This document shows, in pieces, positions 9,219-17,475 of a stretch of 64,000 nt of DNA (position 1 is its first letter; the number at the start of each line of letters is the position of its first letter). The translations under genes were made by a program, and so were the position numbers. Location: assembly GCF_002812205.1 (NCBI RefSeq), contig NZ_NPEA01000006.1:310596-374595 (forward strand), given 5' to 3'. The DNA is from Leptospira neocaledonica. GTDB taxonomy: Bacteria > Spirochaetota > Leptospiria > Leptospirales > Leptospiraceae. The notes under the pieces were generated by a model, which was not told the origin of the DNA, made no database searches, and saw only the letters and a program-made list of their open reading frames with translations.

Positions 9219-10544
9219 ATGGAATCGAACTCGAATCAAGCCAAACATGCCTGGAGAATTCTGATCCTTCTATTCTTGGCAAACCTTCTAAACTTCTTCG
9301 ATAGAACCATTCCCGCAATCATCATTGAACCTATACGACATGAATGGGACCTGAGTGATCTGCAATTAGGTATAGTTGGTTCCGCATTCACTGTCATCTA
9401 TGCCATCGCAGGTTTACCTTTGGGAAGACTCGCAGATTCTTGGAGCCGCAAAAAGATCATAGGTTGGGGACTTGCCATTTGGAGCGCGTTCACGGCTCTT
9501 AATGGTTATGCTTGGAATTATTTATCTTTCGTTTCCGTTCGCATGGGTGTGGGAATTGGAGAAGCAAGTTACGCTCCCGCAGCCAACTCTCTTATAGGAG
9601 ATCTTTTTCCTTCTCATAAAAGGGCAAGAGCAGTTGGTATTTTTATGTTGGGCCTTCCTTTAGGACTTGTACTAGCATTTTTTACCGTAGGTGCTATGGT
9701 AAAATCTTTCGGTTCTTGGAGGGCTCCGTTCTTTATTGCGGCATTGCCTGGCATTCTTCTTTCCATATTCTTCTTTTTTATCAGGGAACCGGAAAGAGGA
9801 GCTGCGGAATCCATCCAAGTATCTAAAGTCCCACCGACAGAACCCATTAAAAAAGTATTAAGGATCCGCACGATGTGGTGGATCATTCTATCAGGTCTTA
9901 CATTCAACTTTGCGGCTTATGCGGTGAATAGTTTCCTAGTTTCTTTATTACAAAGATATTATCATTTCACTTTGGTAAAGGCAGCAATCACTACTGGATT
10001 TATCGTAGGGATCACAGGCTTGGTTGGTTTAACTCTAGGAGGTTGGATCGCGGATAAGATACACCAAAGATCGGAAAGAGGCCGGCTTCTTTTCGGGGCA
10101 TTCAATTTACTTATATCAGGAATCCTGATCTTTTTCGCATTATTACAGTCTGAAGAATTGGTTTTATTTTTCTCTCTTCTGCTTGGCTTAGGATGGTTAC
10201 TCTCTTATAATTATTATACCTGCGTTTATCCTGCCATCCAGGATGTGATAGAACCAAGACTTAGAGCTACTGCCATGGCAATCTATTTTGCGGCGATGTA
10301 TTTGTTAGGTGGAGCAGCCGGTCCTGCCGTCGTCGGTTGGTTCTCTGATTATTTGACCCGTTCTGCAATGATCCGTTCAGGAGCTTCAGAGATGACGGAA
10401 CAATTTAAAGCAATAGGTCTTCATGATTCTCTTTTTCTCATCCCAGTAACCGTATTACTGACATCCCTATTTGTATTCTTGGCTTCCAAAAGTTTTGCAA
10501 AAGATGCATCCGAAATGAAGAGAAGCCTAGAAGGAAAGGCATAA
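9219..10544 (+). CDS. MFS transporter, Spinster-like
   Basis: 441 residues with about 12 transmembrane helices. N-terminal motifs are ANLLNFFDRTIPAIIIEPI and the cytoplasmic loop GRLADSWSRKKIIGWG (MFS motif A). GVGIGEASYAPAANSLI and the C-terminal half (ATAMAIYFAAMYLLGGAAGP) match Spinster-type transporters of the major facilitator superfamily. Bacterial members are usually of unknown substrate; eukaryotic ones move sphingolipids or lysophospholipids. It sits between the TonB set and the phosphate porin but has no Pho-box-like array, only a 12-bp palindrome, so it may be regulated separately. The family is confident; the substrate is unknown. Confidence 0.88.
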   Translation: MESNSNQAKHAWRILILLFLANLLNFFDRTIPAIIIEPIRHEWDLSDLQLGIVGSAFTVIYAIAGLPLGRLADSWSRKKIIGWGLAIWSAFTALNGYAWNYLSFVSVRMGVGIGEASYAPAANSLIGDLFPSHKRARAVGIFMLGLPLGLVLAFFTVGAMVKSFGSWRAPFFIAALPGILLSIFFFFIREPERGAAESIQVSKVPPTEPIKKVLRIRTMWWIILSGLTFNFAAYAVNSFLVSLLQRYYHFTLVKAAITTGFIVGITGLVGLTLGGWIADKIHQRSERGRLLFGAFNLLISGILIFFALLQSEELVLFFSLLLGLGWLLSYNYYTCVYPAIQDVIEPRLRATAMAIYFAAMYLLGGAAGPAVVGWFSDYLTRSAMIRSGASEMTEQFKAIGLHDSLFLIPVTVLLTSLFVFLASKSFAKDASEMKRSLEGKA

Positions 10545-10565
10545 ACCTAATCATATGATTAGGTT
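10544..10565. terminator. 22-bp perfect palindrome at the end of the MFS gene
   Basis: AACCTAATCAT and its exact reverse complement abut with no spacer, starting on the last base of the stop codon and followed by ATTTAGTCTT. As RNA it would form a hairpin and could terminate; as DNA it could also be a binding site. Confidence 0.5.
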
Positions 10566-10628
10566 ATTTAGTCTTATTTCTGTAACTTAAATGATACCCA
10601 TTCTGCATAAAACTAAACCACAGGAGGC

Positions 10629-10667
10629 TTGTAACCAAATCCTCGCCATACTGTAATCATTTTGTAA
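10629..10667 (+). promoter_or_regulatory. Pho-box-like direct repeat array upstream of the porin
   Basis: TTGTAA at 10629, CTGTAA at 10651 and TTGTAA at 10662 are spaced 22 and 11 bp, on one 11-bp lattice. A further CTGTTA at 10683 is one base out of phase. This is the best-conserved of the four arrays and closest to the E. coli CTGTCAT half-site. It ends 86 nt before the porin start codon. Confidence 0.65.
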
Positions 10668-10753
10668 CGTAAAAAGATCATTCTGTTACCTAAACGTAAA
10701 ACAGAATTCGCTCTAGCCGAAACCCGGGAAGCGAATCGAAAAGGTAACTCTGA

Positions 10754-12430
10754 ATGAAGCAGAAATCTAAAAAGAGAAAGAACTTAGAAGGGATAAAATC
10801 TAAATTTCTTATTCTAGGACTTGTCATCTATTCTCAGGCAATTTTCTCCCAGGGAACTTCACCAGGAGCAGAACTTGCGCAAGCAAATGAGCCTCCTAAA
10901 GTAGAAAAACCTAAATCGGAAGAATTCACTATTTATGAGGATCAAGACGGACAATTATATACCAAACCTGGTCCAGGCCGTTTTAAAAGTAAGATGGATA
11001 AGGCCATCAACAAAAACGATCCTAAATTCAATCCTTATCCGAACCATTTCAGTAGCAGACCGGATGAACCTCAAAAGGAAAGACTTACCATCACCGGTAG
11101 GATCCAATTCAGAGGAATTTCCGCTCAAACCGGATCGAATTATAATAACGGCAATGAAGATTTTAATTCTGTAGATTGGAACTTCAGACGTCTTCGTTTA
11201 GGATTACAATACCAAGGTAATTCCTGGTGGGGGATGGCATTAAACTTAAGGGGCGAGAACATGTTGAACGCTCCTTATCTCACCCAAAGCAAAAATGCTA
11301 CCGGAGAAGTGACCAGCGTTTCCCTAAAAGAAAACAGAGGTTATATCCAAGAAGCATTCCTTTTTGTGAATATTCCGATCTTGGGTGCGAGATTGAGTTT
11401 TGGCCAATTGCCTACTCAATTCCACAGAGAATATCTGATGTCTTCCGCAAACTTCATTGCATTAGAACGTTCTTATATGACCAACGCCTATCCTCAGTTC
11501 GATATGGGTGTAAACTTAAGACTTTCTCCTTTGAAAGATTTTTTTGAAGGGAAATACGAAAAATATCTGACAATCGATTTAATGGCAGGTAATGGACATG
11601 GAGCGGGTGGTGACTACGGAACAGGAAGACGTCAAGATCTTACCGTTGCAGGTAGACCTAACCAGCCTATCCTAAATTCTCCTTTATATTTTGCGAGAGT
11701 TCAATGGAACGTTCTAGGTGGGATCGTAAAAGAAAACGGTAGCAATGTAGGCTGGCAAGAAGGAGAAGAGATTTTTCAGAAAGATCTGAAAATTTCATTA
11801 GGTGCTGCGACCATGCAAACTAAGAACGTTAGCTTCAGTTCCGGTCCTGCTTCTACCCTTGCTGTGGATGGCGCGATCCCGAGAGGAGCTCCAACTCAGT
11901 ATCTTCTTACCACTCAAACCACTGCGGACAACAGTACTGCTGATTGCACTGTTCCAAGCTACCAAACCAGTTATTGCCAAAAAAATCTGGACCTAAGAGG
12001 TTATACCTATGATGGAACCATGACTTGGAATGGTATCTATCTGAGCGGTGCTTATACCACTTATACCGGAGCAGCTTCCAACAGTCTTTCAGGCTGGCAG
12101 GCTACAGTCGGATATAATATCCAAATATTCGATAAATATTATATTATGCCTGTTTTCAGATATGATTTCCTGAAAGGAGATTTCAATCGTGACGGTAAAA
12201 TTGAAGATACGGATCTTAAAAAATACTATTGGGTAGGCTTAAATCTTTTTGGAGATAAACACTTATTCAAGGCTCAATTGTTCTATCAAATCCCTGTTCT
12301 TAAATTAGGGATAGATCCTGTGACTCGAGAACCTGAAACGATTAACAACCAAACCCTATATTTCCAGCTACAAGCGACTTTCTGGACCGGAACAGTCACA
12401 CCGGACCAATTAAATACCAGGTTAGATTAA
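10754..12430 (+). CDS. OprP/OprO-type phosphate-selective porin
   Basis: 558 residues. A basic N-terminus and signal segment (FLILGLVIYSQAIFSQ) are followed by about 100 linker residues and then a beta-barrel starting at RLTITGRIQFRGISAQTG. WNFRRLRLGLQYQGN, ENRGYIQEAFLFVNIP and LSFGQLPTQFHREY are the pattern of the phosphate-selective porin O/P family (strand, FRR, then a GQ-x-P segment). The barrel ends in LQATFWTG. In Pseudomonas these trimers pass phosphate or polyphosphate and are induced by PhoB. The Pho-box-like array upstream and pstS downstream agree with that role. The family call is good; selectivity cannot be seen from sequence. Confidence 0.85.
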   Translation: MKQKSKKRKNLEGIKSKFLILGLVIYSQAIFSQGTSPGAELAQANEPPKVEKPKSEEFTIYEDQDGQLYTKPGPGRFKSKMDKAINKNDPKFNPYPNHFSSRPDEPQKERLTITGRIQFRGISAQTGSNYNNGNEDFNSVDWNFRRLRLGLQYQGNSWWGMALNLRGENMLNAPYLTQSKNATGEVTSVSLKENRGYIQEAFLFVNIPILGARLSFGQLPTQFHREYLMSSANFIALERSYMTNAYPQFDMGVNLRLSPLKDFFEGKYEKYLTIDLMAGNGHGAGGDYGTGRRQDLTVAGRPNQPILNSPLYFARVQWNVLGGIVKENGSNVGWQEGEEIFQKDLKISLGAATMQTKNVSFSSGPASTLAVDGAIPRGAPTQYLLTTQTTADNSTADCTVPSYQTSYCQKNLDLRGYTYDGTMTWNGIYLSGAYTTYTGAASNSLSGWQATVGYNIQIFDKYYIMPVFRYDFLKGDFNRDGKIEDTDLKKYYWVGLNLFGDKHLFKAQLFYQIPVLKLGIDPVTREPETINNQTLYFQLQATFWTGTVTPDQLNTRLD

Positions 12431-12451
12431 GAAGAGGAGAAGGAAAATTTT

Positions 12452-12907
12452 ATGAAATCTAAACTTAAATTCATACTCCCACTTTTGGGATTATTGGCAA
12501 TTTCTTGCTCTTCCGACACAAAGGATGACTCAGCTCTATTAAGCGCATTGGCAGGAACTCCGGACGATGGGAACCAATCCATAGTAGTAGCTGAAGTAGC
12601 AGGAAATTATACCGACTATACCGGAGAATGTTACGACCATTTCACCGTCTTAGGAGTTTCCAATTCTACGATCTCCCCGACTAACTATTACCTTTATGTA
12701 ATGTTCGGACATTCTCTAGATACCGCACTTAGGAAATCGGCTCTATCTACTTCTACTTGTAGTAGTTTGGGTTTCTTAGGTTCGGGAATTCCTACAAACG
12801 CAAGTCCGGTGAATTTCAAATATTACACCTGTGATCCAAACCTGGGACAAGCCGGGGGAAATTGCGGAGATAAGATTAAGGCAGCAGTAGGATTTCCTAC
12901 CGACTAA
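12452..12907 (+). CDS. small lipoprotein in the phosphate region
   Basis: 151 residues with a lipoprotein signal ending at Cys19 (LAISC) followed by SSDTKDDS. The mature part has five cysteines (in GECYDHF, TSTCSSLG, YTCDP and GGNCGDK, among others) and may be disulfide-bonded in the periplasm or on the surface. No domain is recognised. It begins 21 nt after the porin stop with AGAGGAGAAGG as ribosome binding site, so it is co-transcribed with the porin and ends in a strong terminator. A role as porin accessory or ligand-binding lipoprotein is possible (inference). Confidence 0.75.
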   Translation: MKSKLKFILPLLGLLAISCSSDTKDDSALLSALAGTPDDGNQSIVVAEVAGNYTDYTGECYDHFTVLGVSNSTISPTNYYLYVMFGHSLDTALRKSALSTSTCSSLGFLGSGIPTNASPVNFKYYTCDPNLGQAGGNCGDKIKAAVGFPTD

Positions 12908-12918
12908 CAATAAAAAGC

Positions 12919-12951
12919 CCCCTGTTCTTTATTGTAACAGGGGTTTATTTT
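12919..12951 (+). terminator. rho-independent terminator of the porin operon
   Basis: CCCCTGTT (12919-12926) pairs with AACAGGGG (12936-12943) across a 9-nt loop, followed by TTTATTTT. It separates the porin-lipoprotein unit from pstS. Confidence 0.85.
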
Positions 12952-12993
12952 CATAGAATGCGTTAAAATGCCAAATCTATGCAACAGAACAGA

Positions 12994-13032
12994 GTGTATC
13001 AGGATTGTAATATTTGAGAAATCCGTTCGTAA
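12994..13032 (+). promoter_or_regulatory. Pho-box-like direct repeat array upstream of pstS
   Basis: GTGTAT at 12994, TTGTAA at 13005 and TCGTAA at 13027 lie on one 11-bp lattice (steps of 11 and 22). The array ends 48 nt before the preferred pstS start at 13081. In many bacteria pstS is the best-known PhoB target, which supports reading the other three arrays as Pho boxes. Confidence 0.62.
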
Positions 13033-13080
13033 CGGTTCTTGTTTATGATTCAAAAATATTTCAGGAGAAATATCAAACAG

Positions 13081-13920
13081 ATGAAAAAGATAGGTTTAAG
13101 ACTTATTGTCTTATTAGTATTCGCTCTTTCTTCATTTTCCGTATCCGGGGAAGAGAAAAAGACAATCACCATTAAAGGATCCGATACGATGGTTATCCTG
13201 GTTCAGAAATGGACCGAAACCTTCCCGGATAAATCCGTTCAATTCCAAGTTACTGGAGGAGGATCCGGAACTGGGATCGCTGCTCTAATCAACGGAACCA
13301 CGGATATTTGCTCCGCTTCTCGCCCTCTCAAGCCTCAAGAAATCCAACAATTAAAGGAAAAATATAATTCCAACGGTGTGGAAATCAAGGTTGCAATCGA
13401 TGGTATTTCTCTTTATGTGAACAAAAAGAATCCAGTCGCAAAACTTTCTCTGGAAGAAATCCGCAAAATTTTTACCGGAAAGATCACCAATTGGAAAGAA
13501 GTTGGCGGAGAAGATCATAAAATCGTACTTTATAGCCGTGAAAATAACTCCGGAACGTACGAGTATTTCAAAGAGCACGCTTTAGAAAAACAAGACTTTG
13601 ATCCTTCTGCACAACATATGGTAGGAACTGCAGCCCTAGTAAACGCAATCTCCAAAGATAAATGGGGAATCGGTTACGGTGGAGCAGCTTACGCTTCCGG
13701 AGTAAAAGATTTGGCGGTTTCCGCTGATGCAAACTCCAAGGCGGAACTTCCAACTGAAGCGAATATTTTGACTAATAAGTATCCGATTTCCAGATATCTG
13801 TATTTTTATCTGAGAGAAGCGCCTAAAGACCAAACTAAAAAGTTTATCGATTGGGTGATCGGAAAAGACGGACAAAAAGTAGTGAAGGACGTAGGTTACT
13901 TCCCTCTTAAAAAAAAGTAA
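13081..13920 (+). CDS. pstS: phosphate ABC transporter substrate-binding protein PstS
   Basis: 279 residues from the ATG at 13081, which gives a normal signal peptide (MKKIGLRLIVLLVFALSSF, cleaved near VSG-EE) and has AGGAG 13 nt upstream. Earlier in-frame starts (TTG 13039, ATG 13045) would put about 12-14 basic residues ahead of the signal. The mature protein is a PBP-like phosphate binder: KGSDTM at the N-terminus, TGGGSGTGIAALINGTTDI, SRPL, and SRENNSGTYEYF, which line the phosphate site in PstS. It is first in pstSCAB. A GNRA-capped hairpin right after the stop codon may raise its mRNA level over the membrane subunits. Confidence 0.94.
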   Translation: MKKIGLRLIVLLVFALSSFSVSGEEKKTITIKGSDTMVILVQKWTETFPDKSVQFQVTGGGSGTGIAALINGTTDICSASRPLKPQEIQQLKEKYNSNGVEIKVAIDGISLYVNKKNPVAKLSLEEIRKIFTGKITNWKEVGGEDHKIVLYSRENNSGTYEYFKEHALEKQDFDPSAQHMVGTAALVNAISKDKWGIGYGGAAYASGVKDLAVSADANSKAELPTEANILTNKYPISRYLYFYLREAPKDQTKKFIDWVIGKDGQKVVKDVGYFPLKKK

Positions 13921-13932
13921 TATTGTGAGATC

Positions 13933-13958
13933 GGCTCCCGGTGACGGGGGCCTTTCTT
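13933..13958 (+). promoter_or_regulatory. intercistronic hairpin between pstS and pstC
   Basis: Bases 13933-13940 pair with 13945-13952 (eight pairs, one G-U) around a GTGA tetraloop, followed by TTTCTT. This is a GC-rich stable hairpin inside an operon. It could be a leaky terminator or an RNA-processing/stabilising element, giving more PstS than PstC/A/B, as known for binding-protein operons. Confidence 0.6.
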
Positions 13959-13981
13959 AAATCCAGAATTCGGAACATTCA

Positions 13982-15064
13982 ATGAGCAAACTCGATCCTC
14001 TGCTGAGATATCTTTTACATCCGAGCAGAAGAAAAATAGACGTTTTCGCGGAAACCCTGGTTAAGGGAACTGCCGCTACTTCCATCCTTATCATTCTTCT
14101 TATTTTTTTCTTTGTCTTTAGAGAAGCTTCTTCCTTATTCTTCTCGGATTCTCCGCAAGCCACTTCGACTGTTCAAAGCTCCGGAGCCCCAACCGAATAC
14201 AATCCTGATTCCGGTTCGGATGCTCCTACGGAATATAATCCTGACGGAGATACTTTAGAATTGAATAAGACTCTGAACGTAGCTACTCCCGAACCAGAAA
14301 AACTTTCCCTTTTTGAAAATCTTTTCAGTAAGGTTTGGCAACCGGTATCTTCTGTTCCTAAGTTCGGTATTCTACCTTTAATCGTAGGAACTGCAAAGAC
14401 TACGATCATAGCAATTCTACTCGGAGCGCCTTTGGCTATATTAGCGGCTTTGAATATTACGTTTTTTGTACCCGCGAAAGTGCGAGAGATCGTAAAACCG
14501 GCCATCGAAATGCTTGCAAACTTCCCTTCCGTAGTAATCGGATTTTTCTGTTTGATGGATGTCGCAACCTTAGTAAAGGCAACCTTCGATATAGACTTCA
14601 GATTAAACGCACTCACAGGAGGGATCGGCCTTGCAATCGCAGTCACGCCTATCATATTTACTGTGGCAGAAGACGCGTTAAGCACTGTGCCTCAATCTTA
14701 TAGACAGGCATCCTTGGCATTAGGTGCTACCGAATGGCAAACCGCTTATAGAGTTATGCTTCCTGCCGCACTTCCTGGTGTATTTGCCGCCGTCCTTTTA
14801 GGAATCGGAAGGGCCTTTGGAGAGACGATGATCGCTCTTATGGCCACGGGTAATGCCCCTATGATGAGCTTCGGTATTTTTGATCCGAGTAGGACATTCG
14901 CCGCTACGATCGGTGCAGAAATGGGAGAAGTTATCTGGGGATCAGAACATTATAATATTCTGTTCTTCCTGGGAGTTCTTCTGTTCCTATTCACTTTTTC
15001 CTTGAACGCAATCACCGAGCTGTACGTTAAAAAACGGCTTATGAAAAAGTTCCAAGGCTCCTGA
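13982..15064 (+). CDS. pstC: phosphate ABC transporter permease PstC
   Basis: 360 residues, somewhat longer than typical PstC. After the first transmembrane helix (ATSILIILLIFFFVFREA) there is an extracytoplasmic insertion of about 80 residues. It carries an imperfect tandem repeat (APTEYNPDSGSD then APTEYNPDGDT). The conserved permease core follows: GTAKTTIIAILLGAPLAILAA, NFPSVVIGFF, and the EAA loop QASLALGATEWQTAYRVMLPAALPG that docks on PstB. It forms the channel with PstA. The start ATG is at 13982, inside the pst operon 61 nt after pstS. Confidence 0.93.
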   Translation: MSKLDPLLRYLLHPSRRKIDVFAETLVKGTAATSILIILLIFFFVFREASSLFFSDSPQATSTVQSSGAPTEYNPDSGSDAPTEYNPDGDTLELNKTLNVATPEPEKLSLFENLFSKVWQPVSSVPKFGILPLIVGTAKTTIIAILLGAPLAILAALNITFFVPAKVREIVKPAIEMLANFPSVVIGFFCLMDVATLVKATFDIDFRLNALTGGIGLAIAVTPIIFTVAEDALSTVPQSYRQASLALGATEWQTAYRVMLPAALPGVFAAVLLGIGRAFGETMIALMATGNAPMMSFGIFDPSRTFAATIGAEMGEVIWGSEHYNILFFLGVLLFLFTFSLNAITELYVKKRLMKKFQGS

Positions 15065-15087
15065 CGAACTATATTTGGTAAACCTCT

Positions 15088-16032
15088 TTGAAATGGAAAA
15101 AAGTCAGACTTAAAAGAAGAAGAGTTTTTAAAGATAAAATTTATTCCATATTAGCTTTAGGCGCTCCCATGCTTGCTACTGGGCTTATTTTATCCGCGGT
15201 CCTTCTTATGTTAGGGAATATATTCTACAAAGGAATTTCCGGAGTTAACTGGGAATTTCTAAGCGAAGCACCCAGGAATAATAACTTAGAAGGCGGGATT
15301 TTCCCGGCAATCTATGGAACCGTATATCTAGTTTTTATAATGGTATTATGCAGCATCCCGATCGGGACAGCCACTGGGATCTTTCTTTCCGAATACACTG
15401 CAAGAGATTCTAAGTTTGCGATGACCGTAAGATTTGCGATCAATACTTTAGCGGGAGTTCCTTCCATCGTATTCGGTCTATTCGGCGTTGGATTCTTTAT
15501 CCAATTCATCGGGAAAGGAATGGACTATGTTGCAAATAACACCACTCCAGTATGGGGAAAACCTGCTCTGATCTGGGCTGCGGCAACACTCGCTATTCTT
15601 ACCCTACCCGTAGTCATTATCTCCGTGGAAGAAACTATGAGGAGTATTCCGAGAGAAATGAGAGAATCCAGCCTCGCGTTAGGCGCAACTAAATGGCAAA
15701 CGATCTGGAAATTGATTCTGCCAAATTCTTTGACCGGGATATTGACTGGAGCAATCCTTGCGATCGGAAGAGGGGCCGGAGAAGTGGCTCCGATCTTATT
15801 TGTGGGGGTGGTGTATTCTTTACCGGAATTACCTTCTCATCTTTCCGATCAGTTCATGCAATTAGGCTACCATTTGTTCGTATTGGCAACCCAATCCCCT
15901 GACGTGGACGCGGCCATGCCGAAACAATATGCAACCACAGTCGTATTACTAACTCTTACCTTCGGGATGAGTTTTTTTGCTACATTCTTAAGATACAGAA
16001 TCAGGAAATCCAGGGGCAAGGCCCATGTATAA
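15088..16032 (+). CDS. pstA: phosphate ABC transporter permease PstA
   Basis: 314 residues, the usual PstA size. The most upstream in-frame start is a TTG at 15088, giving a very basic N-terminus (MKWKKVRLKRRR); no good ribosome binding site is visible, so translation may be coupled to pstC, which ends 23 nt earlier. Core features: NTLAGVPSIVFGLFGVGFF, the EAA loop ESSLALGATKWQTIWKLILPNS, and GAILAIGRGAGEVAPILF. With PstC it forms the inner-membrane phosphate channel driven by PstB. Confidence 0.92.
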   Translation: MKWKKVRLKRRRVFKDKIYSILALGAPMLATGLILSAVLLMLGNIFYKGISGVNWEFLSEAPRNNNLEGGIFPAIYGTVYLVFIMVLCSIPIGTATGIFLSEYTARDSKFAMTVRFAINTLAGVPSIVFGLFGVGFFIQFIGKGMDYVANNTTPVWGKPALIWAAATLAILTLPVVIISVEETMRSIPREMRESSLALGATKWQTIWKLILPNSLTGILTGAILAIGRGAGEVAPILFVGVVYSLPELPSHLSDQFMQLGYHLFVLATQSPDVDAAMPKQYATTVVLLTLTFGMSFFATFLRYRIRKSRGKAHV

Positions 16033-16066
16033 AGTTTTTATTGGAGATGCGAGGAGTTAATCGCAG

Positions 16067-16831
16067 ATGAAAGATACAAAAGTAAAAATAAAATCCCGCC
16101 ATTTCAATTTTTTCTACGGTGAAAATCAGGCATTACATGATATCTCTTTAGAAATTCATGCGAAGAAGGTCACCGCGTTTATAGGACCTTCCGGTTGCGG
16201 CAAGTCCACTTTTTTGAGATCCATCAATCGTATGAACGACGTGATCGACAGCTCCAAAGTGAACGGTAAGCTGGAAATTGACGGCATTAATATTTACGAT
16301 CCTCTAATGAACGTTGTGGAGCTCAGAAAAAGAGTCGGAATGGTTTTCCAAAAGTCCTTCCCTTTTCCTAAATCCATTTATGAAAACATCGCTTATGGTT
16401 TGAAACTGAACGGTAGAGTCTCGAAGGATGAGATGGATCATATCGTTGAGGAAAGTTTAAGAAAGTCCGCTCTTTGGAAAGAAGTTAAAGACAGATTGAA
16501 CGATAGCGCACTTGGACTTTCCGGTGGACAACAACAAAGGTTATGTATCGCAAGAGCAATTGCAATGAATCCTGAAGTGATCTTGATGGACGAACCATGC
16601 TCCGCATTAGATCCTATCTCTACTAAAAAGGTGGAAGAGTTCATCTCTGAATTCAAGGATTCTTATACAATTGTGATCGTAACACATAATATGCAGCAGG
16701 CGGCTCGGGTAAGCGATTATACAGGATTCTTCTATATGGGTCGTTTGGTGGAATTCGATACTACTAAAAAGATGTTCCATGATCCTTCTAAAAAGGAAAC
16801 GGAAGATTACATTTCCGGAAAATTCGGCTGA
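16067..16831 (+). CDS. pstB: phosphate ABC transporter ATPase PstB
   Basis: 254 residues, standard PstB length. Walker A is GPSGCGKST, followed by [10 protein letters not shown], a PstB hallmark. The Q-loop is [19 protein letters not shown], the signature [16 protein letters not shown], Walker B VILMDEP with [13 protein letters not shown], and the switch His is in [20 protein letters not shown]. It couples ATP hydrolysis to phosphate import. It is the last gene of the operon; a strong terminator follows. No phoU follows, unlike in many pst operons. Confidence 0.95.
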   Translation: MKDTKVKIKSRHFNFFYGENQALHDISLEIHAKKVTAFIGPSGCGKSTFLRSINRMNDVIDSSKVNGKLEIDGINIYDPLMNVVELRKRVGMVFQKSFPFPKSIYENIAYGLKLNGRVSKDEMDHIVEESLRKSALWKEVKDRLNDSALGLSGGQQQRLCIARAIAMNPEVILMDEPCSALDPISTKKVEEFISEFKDSYTIVIVTHNMQQAARVSDYTGFFYMGRLVEFDTTKKMFHDPSKKETEDYISGKFG

Positions 16832-16854
16832 TATTTATCCAAAATTTCCCTTTC

Positions 16855-16885
16855 AAATGCCTGCCAGAATGCAGGCATTTTTTAT
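16855..16885 (+). terminator. rho-independent terminator of the pst operon
   Basis: AAATGCCTGC (16855-16864) pairs perfectly with GCAGGCATTT (16871-16880) around a 6-nt loop, followed by TTTTATT. It marks the 3-prime end of pstSCAB. Confidence 0.9.
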
Positions 16886-16928
16886 TCCCAAATGTAACCT
16901 AAACCGCTCGTATCCGAAGTTTCCCCCA

Positions 16929-17474
16929 ATGAGACAGACGAAATCAGACTTAATCGATTCTCTCGAAATCCTATTTTCAAGATTTGCGGAATTACTACTT
17001 AGGATCTCCGAAAGGAACTATACTCGTCCTCTACATTTATTGTCCGGGGTAAGTATAGGAAAACAGGTCCGCCATTGTTTAGAATTTGCGGAAGCAGTAT
17101 TGAACGGTTATGATACAGGGCTTGTTTCCTATGATCAAAGAGAAAGAAATCCTCTCTATGAAAATTTTCCCCAGGCGGCTGCCGATCGTCTTTTAGAATT
17201 AAAGAAAGAATTCGAAAGAAGAGATTGGGAAGGAGAGGTCCAAGTTTCTTACTTGATACATTCTTCTTTAGGGTCGGAGAATGTGGTAATGTCTTCTTGG
17301 GAAAGAGAGCTACTTTATCTACAAGAACATACTATTCACCACGAAGCGATCATTAGAGTGGCACTCGAACATGATCTTGGGTTCGAAGATATTCCGGAAA
17401 ATTTCGGATTTGCAATCTCTACCCTACAATATAATACCAATCGGCTCATCCTAGCTTGGGATCCAGTCATCTAA
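16929..17474 (+). CDS. DinB-like family protein
   Basis: 181 residues from the ATG at 16929. The sequence is helical throughout, as in the four-helix DinB/YfiT-like fold. Putative metal ligands are His in KQVRHCLEF and the pair in LQEHTIHHEAIIR, the usual DinB three-histidine arrangement. DinB-like proteins are metal-dependent enzymes such as thiol transferases or hydrolases; the exact substrate of this one is unknown. Its stop codon is 1 nt before the start of the ATP-grasp gene, so the two are translationally linked and probably act in the same pathway. It lies after the pst terminator and is not part of that operon. Confidence 0.72.
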   Translation: MRQTKSDLIDSLEILFSRFAELLLRISERNYTRPLHLLSGVSIGKQVRHCLEFAEAVLNGYDTGLVSYDQRERNPLYENFPQAAADRLLELKKEFERRDWEGEVQVSYLIHSSLGSENVVMSSWERELLYLQEHTIHHEAIIRVALEHDLGFEDIPENFGFAISTLQYNTNRLILAWDPVI

Positions 17475-17475
17475 A

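Noticed and set aside
14173..14685. 170-codon minus-strand frame over pstC
   Set aside because: It mirrors the coding bias of pstC on the other strand and has no family features.
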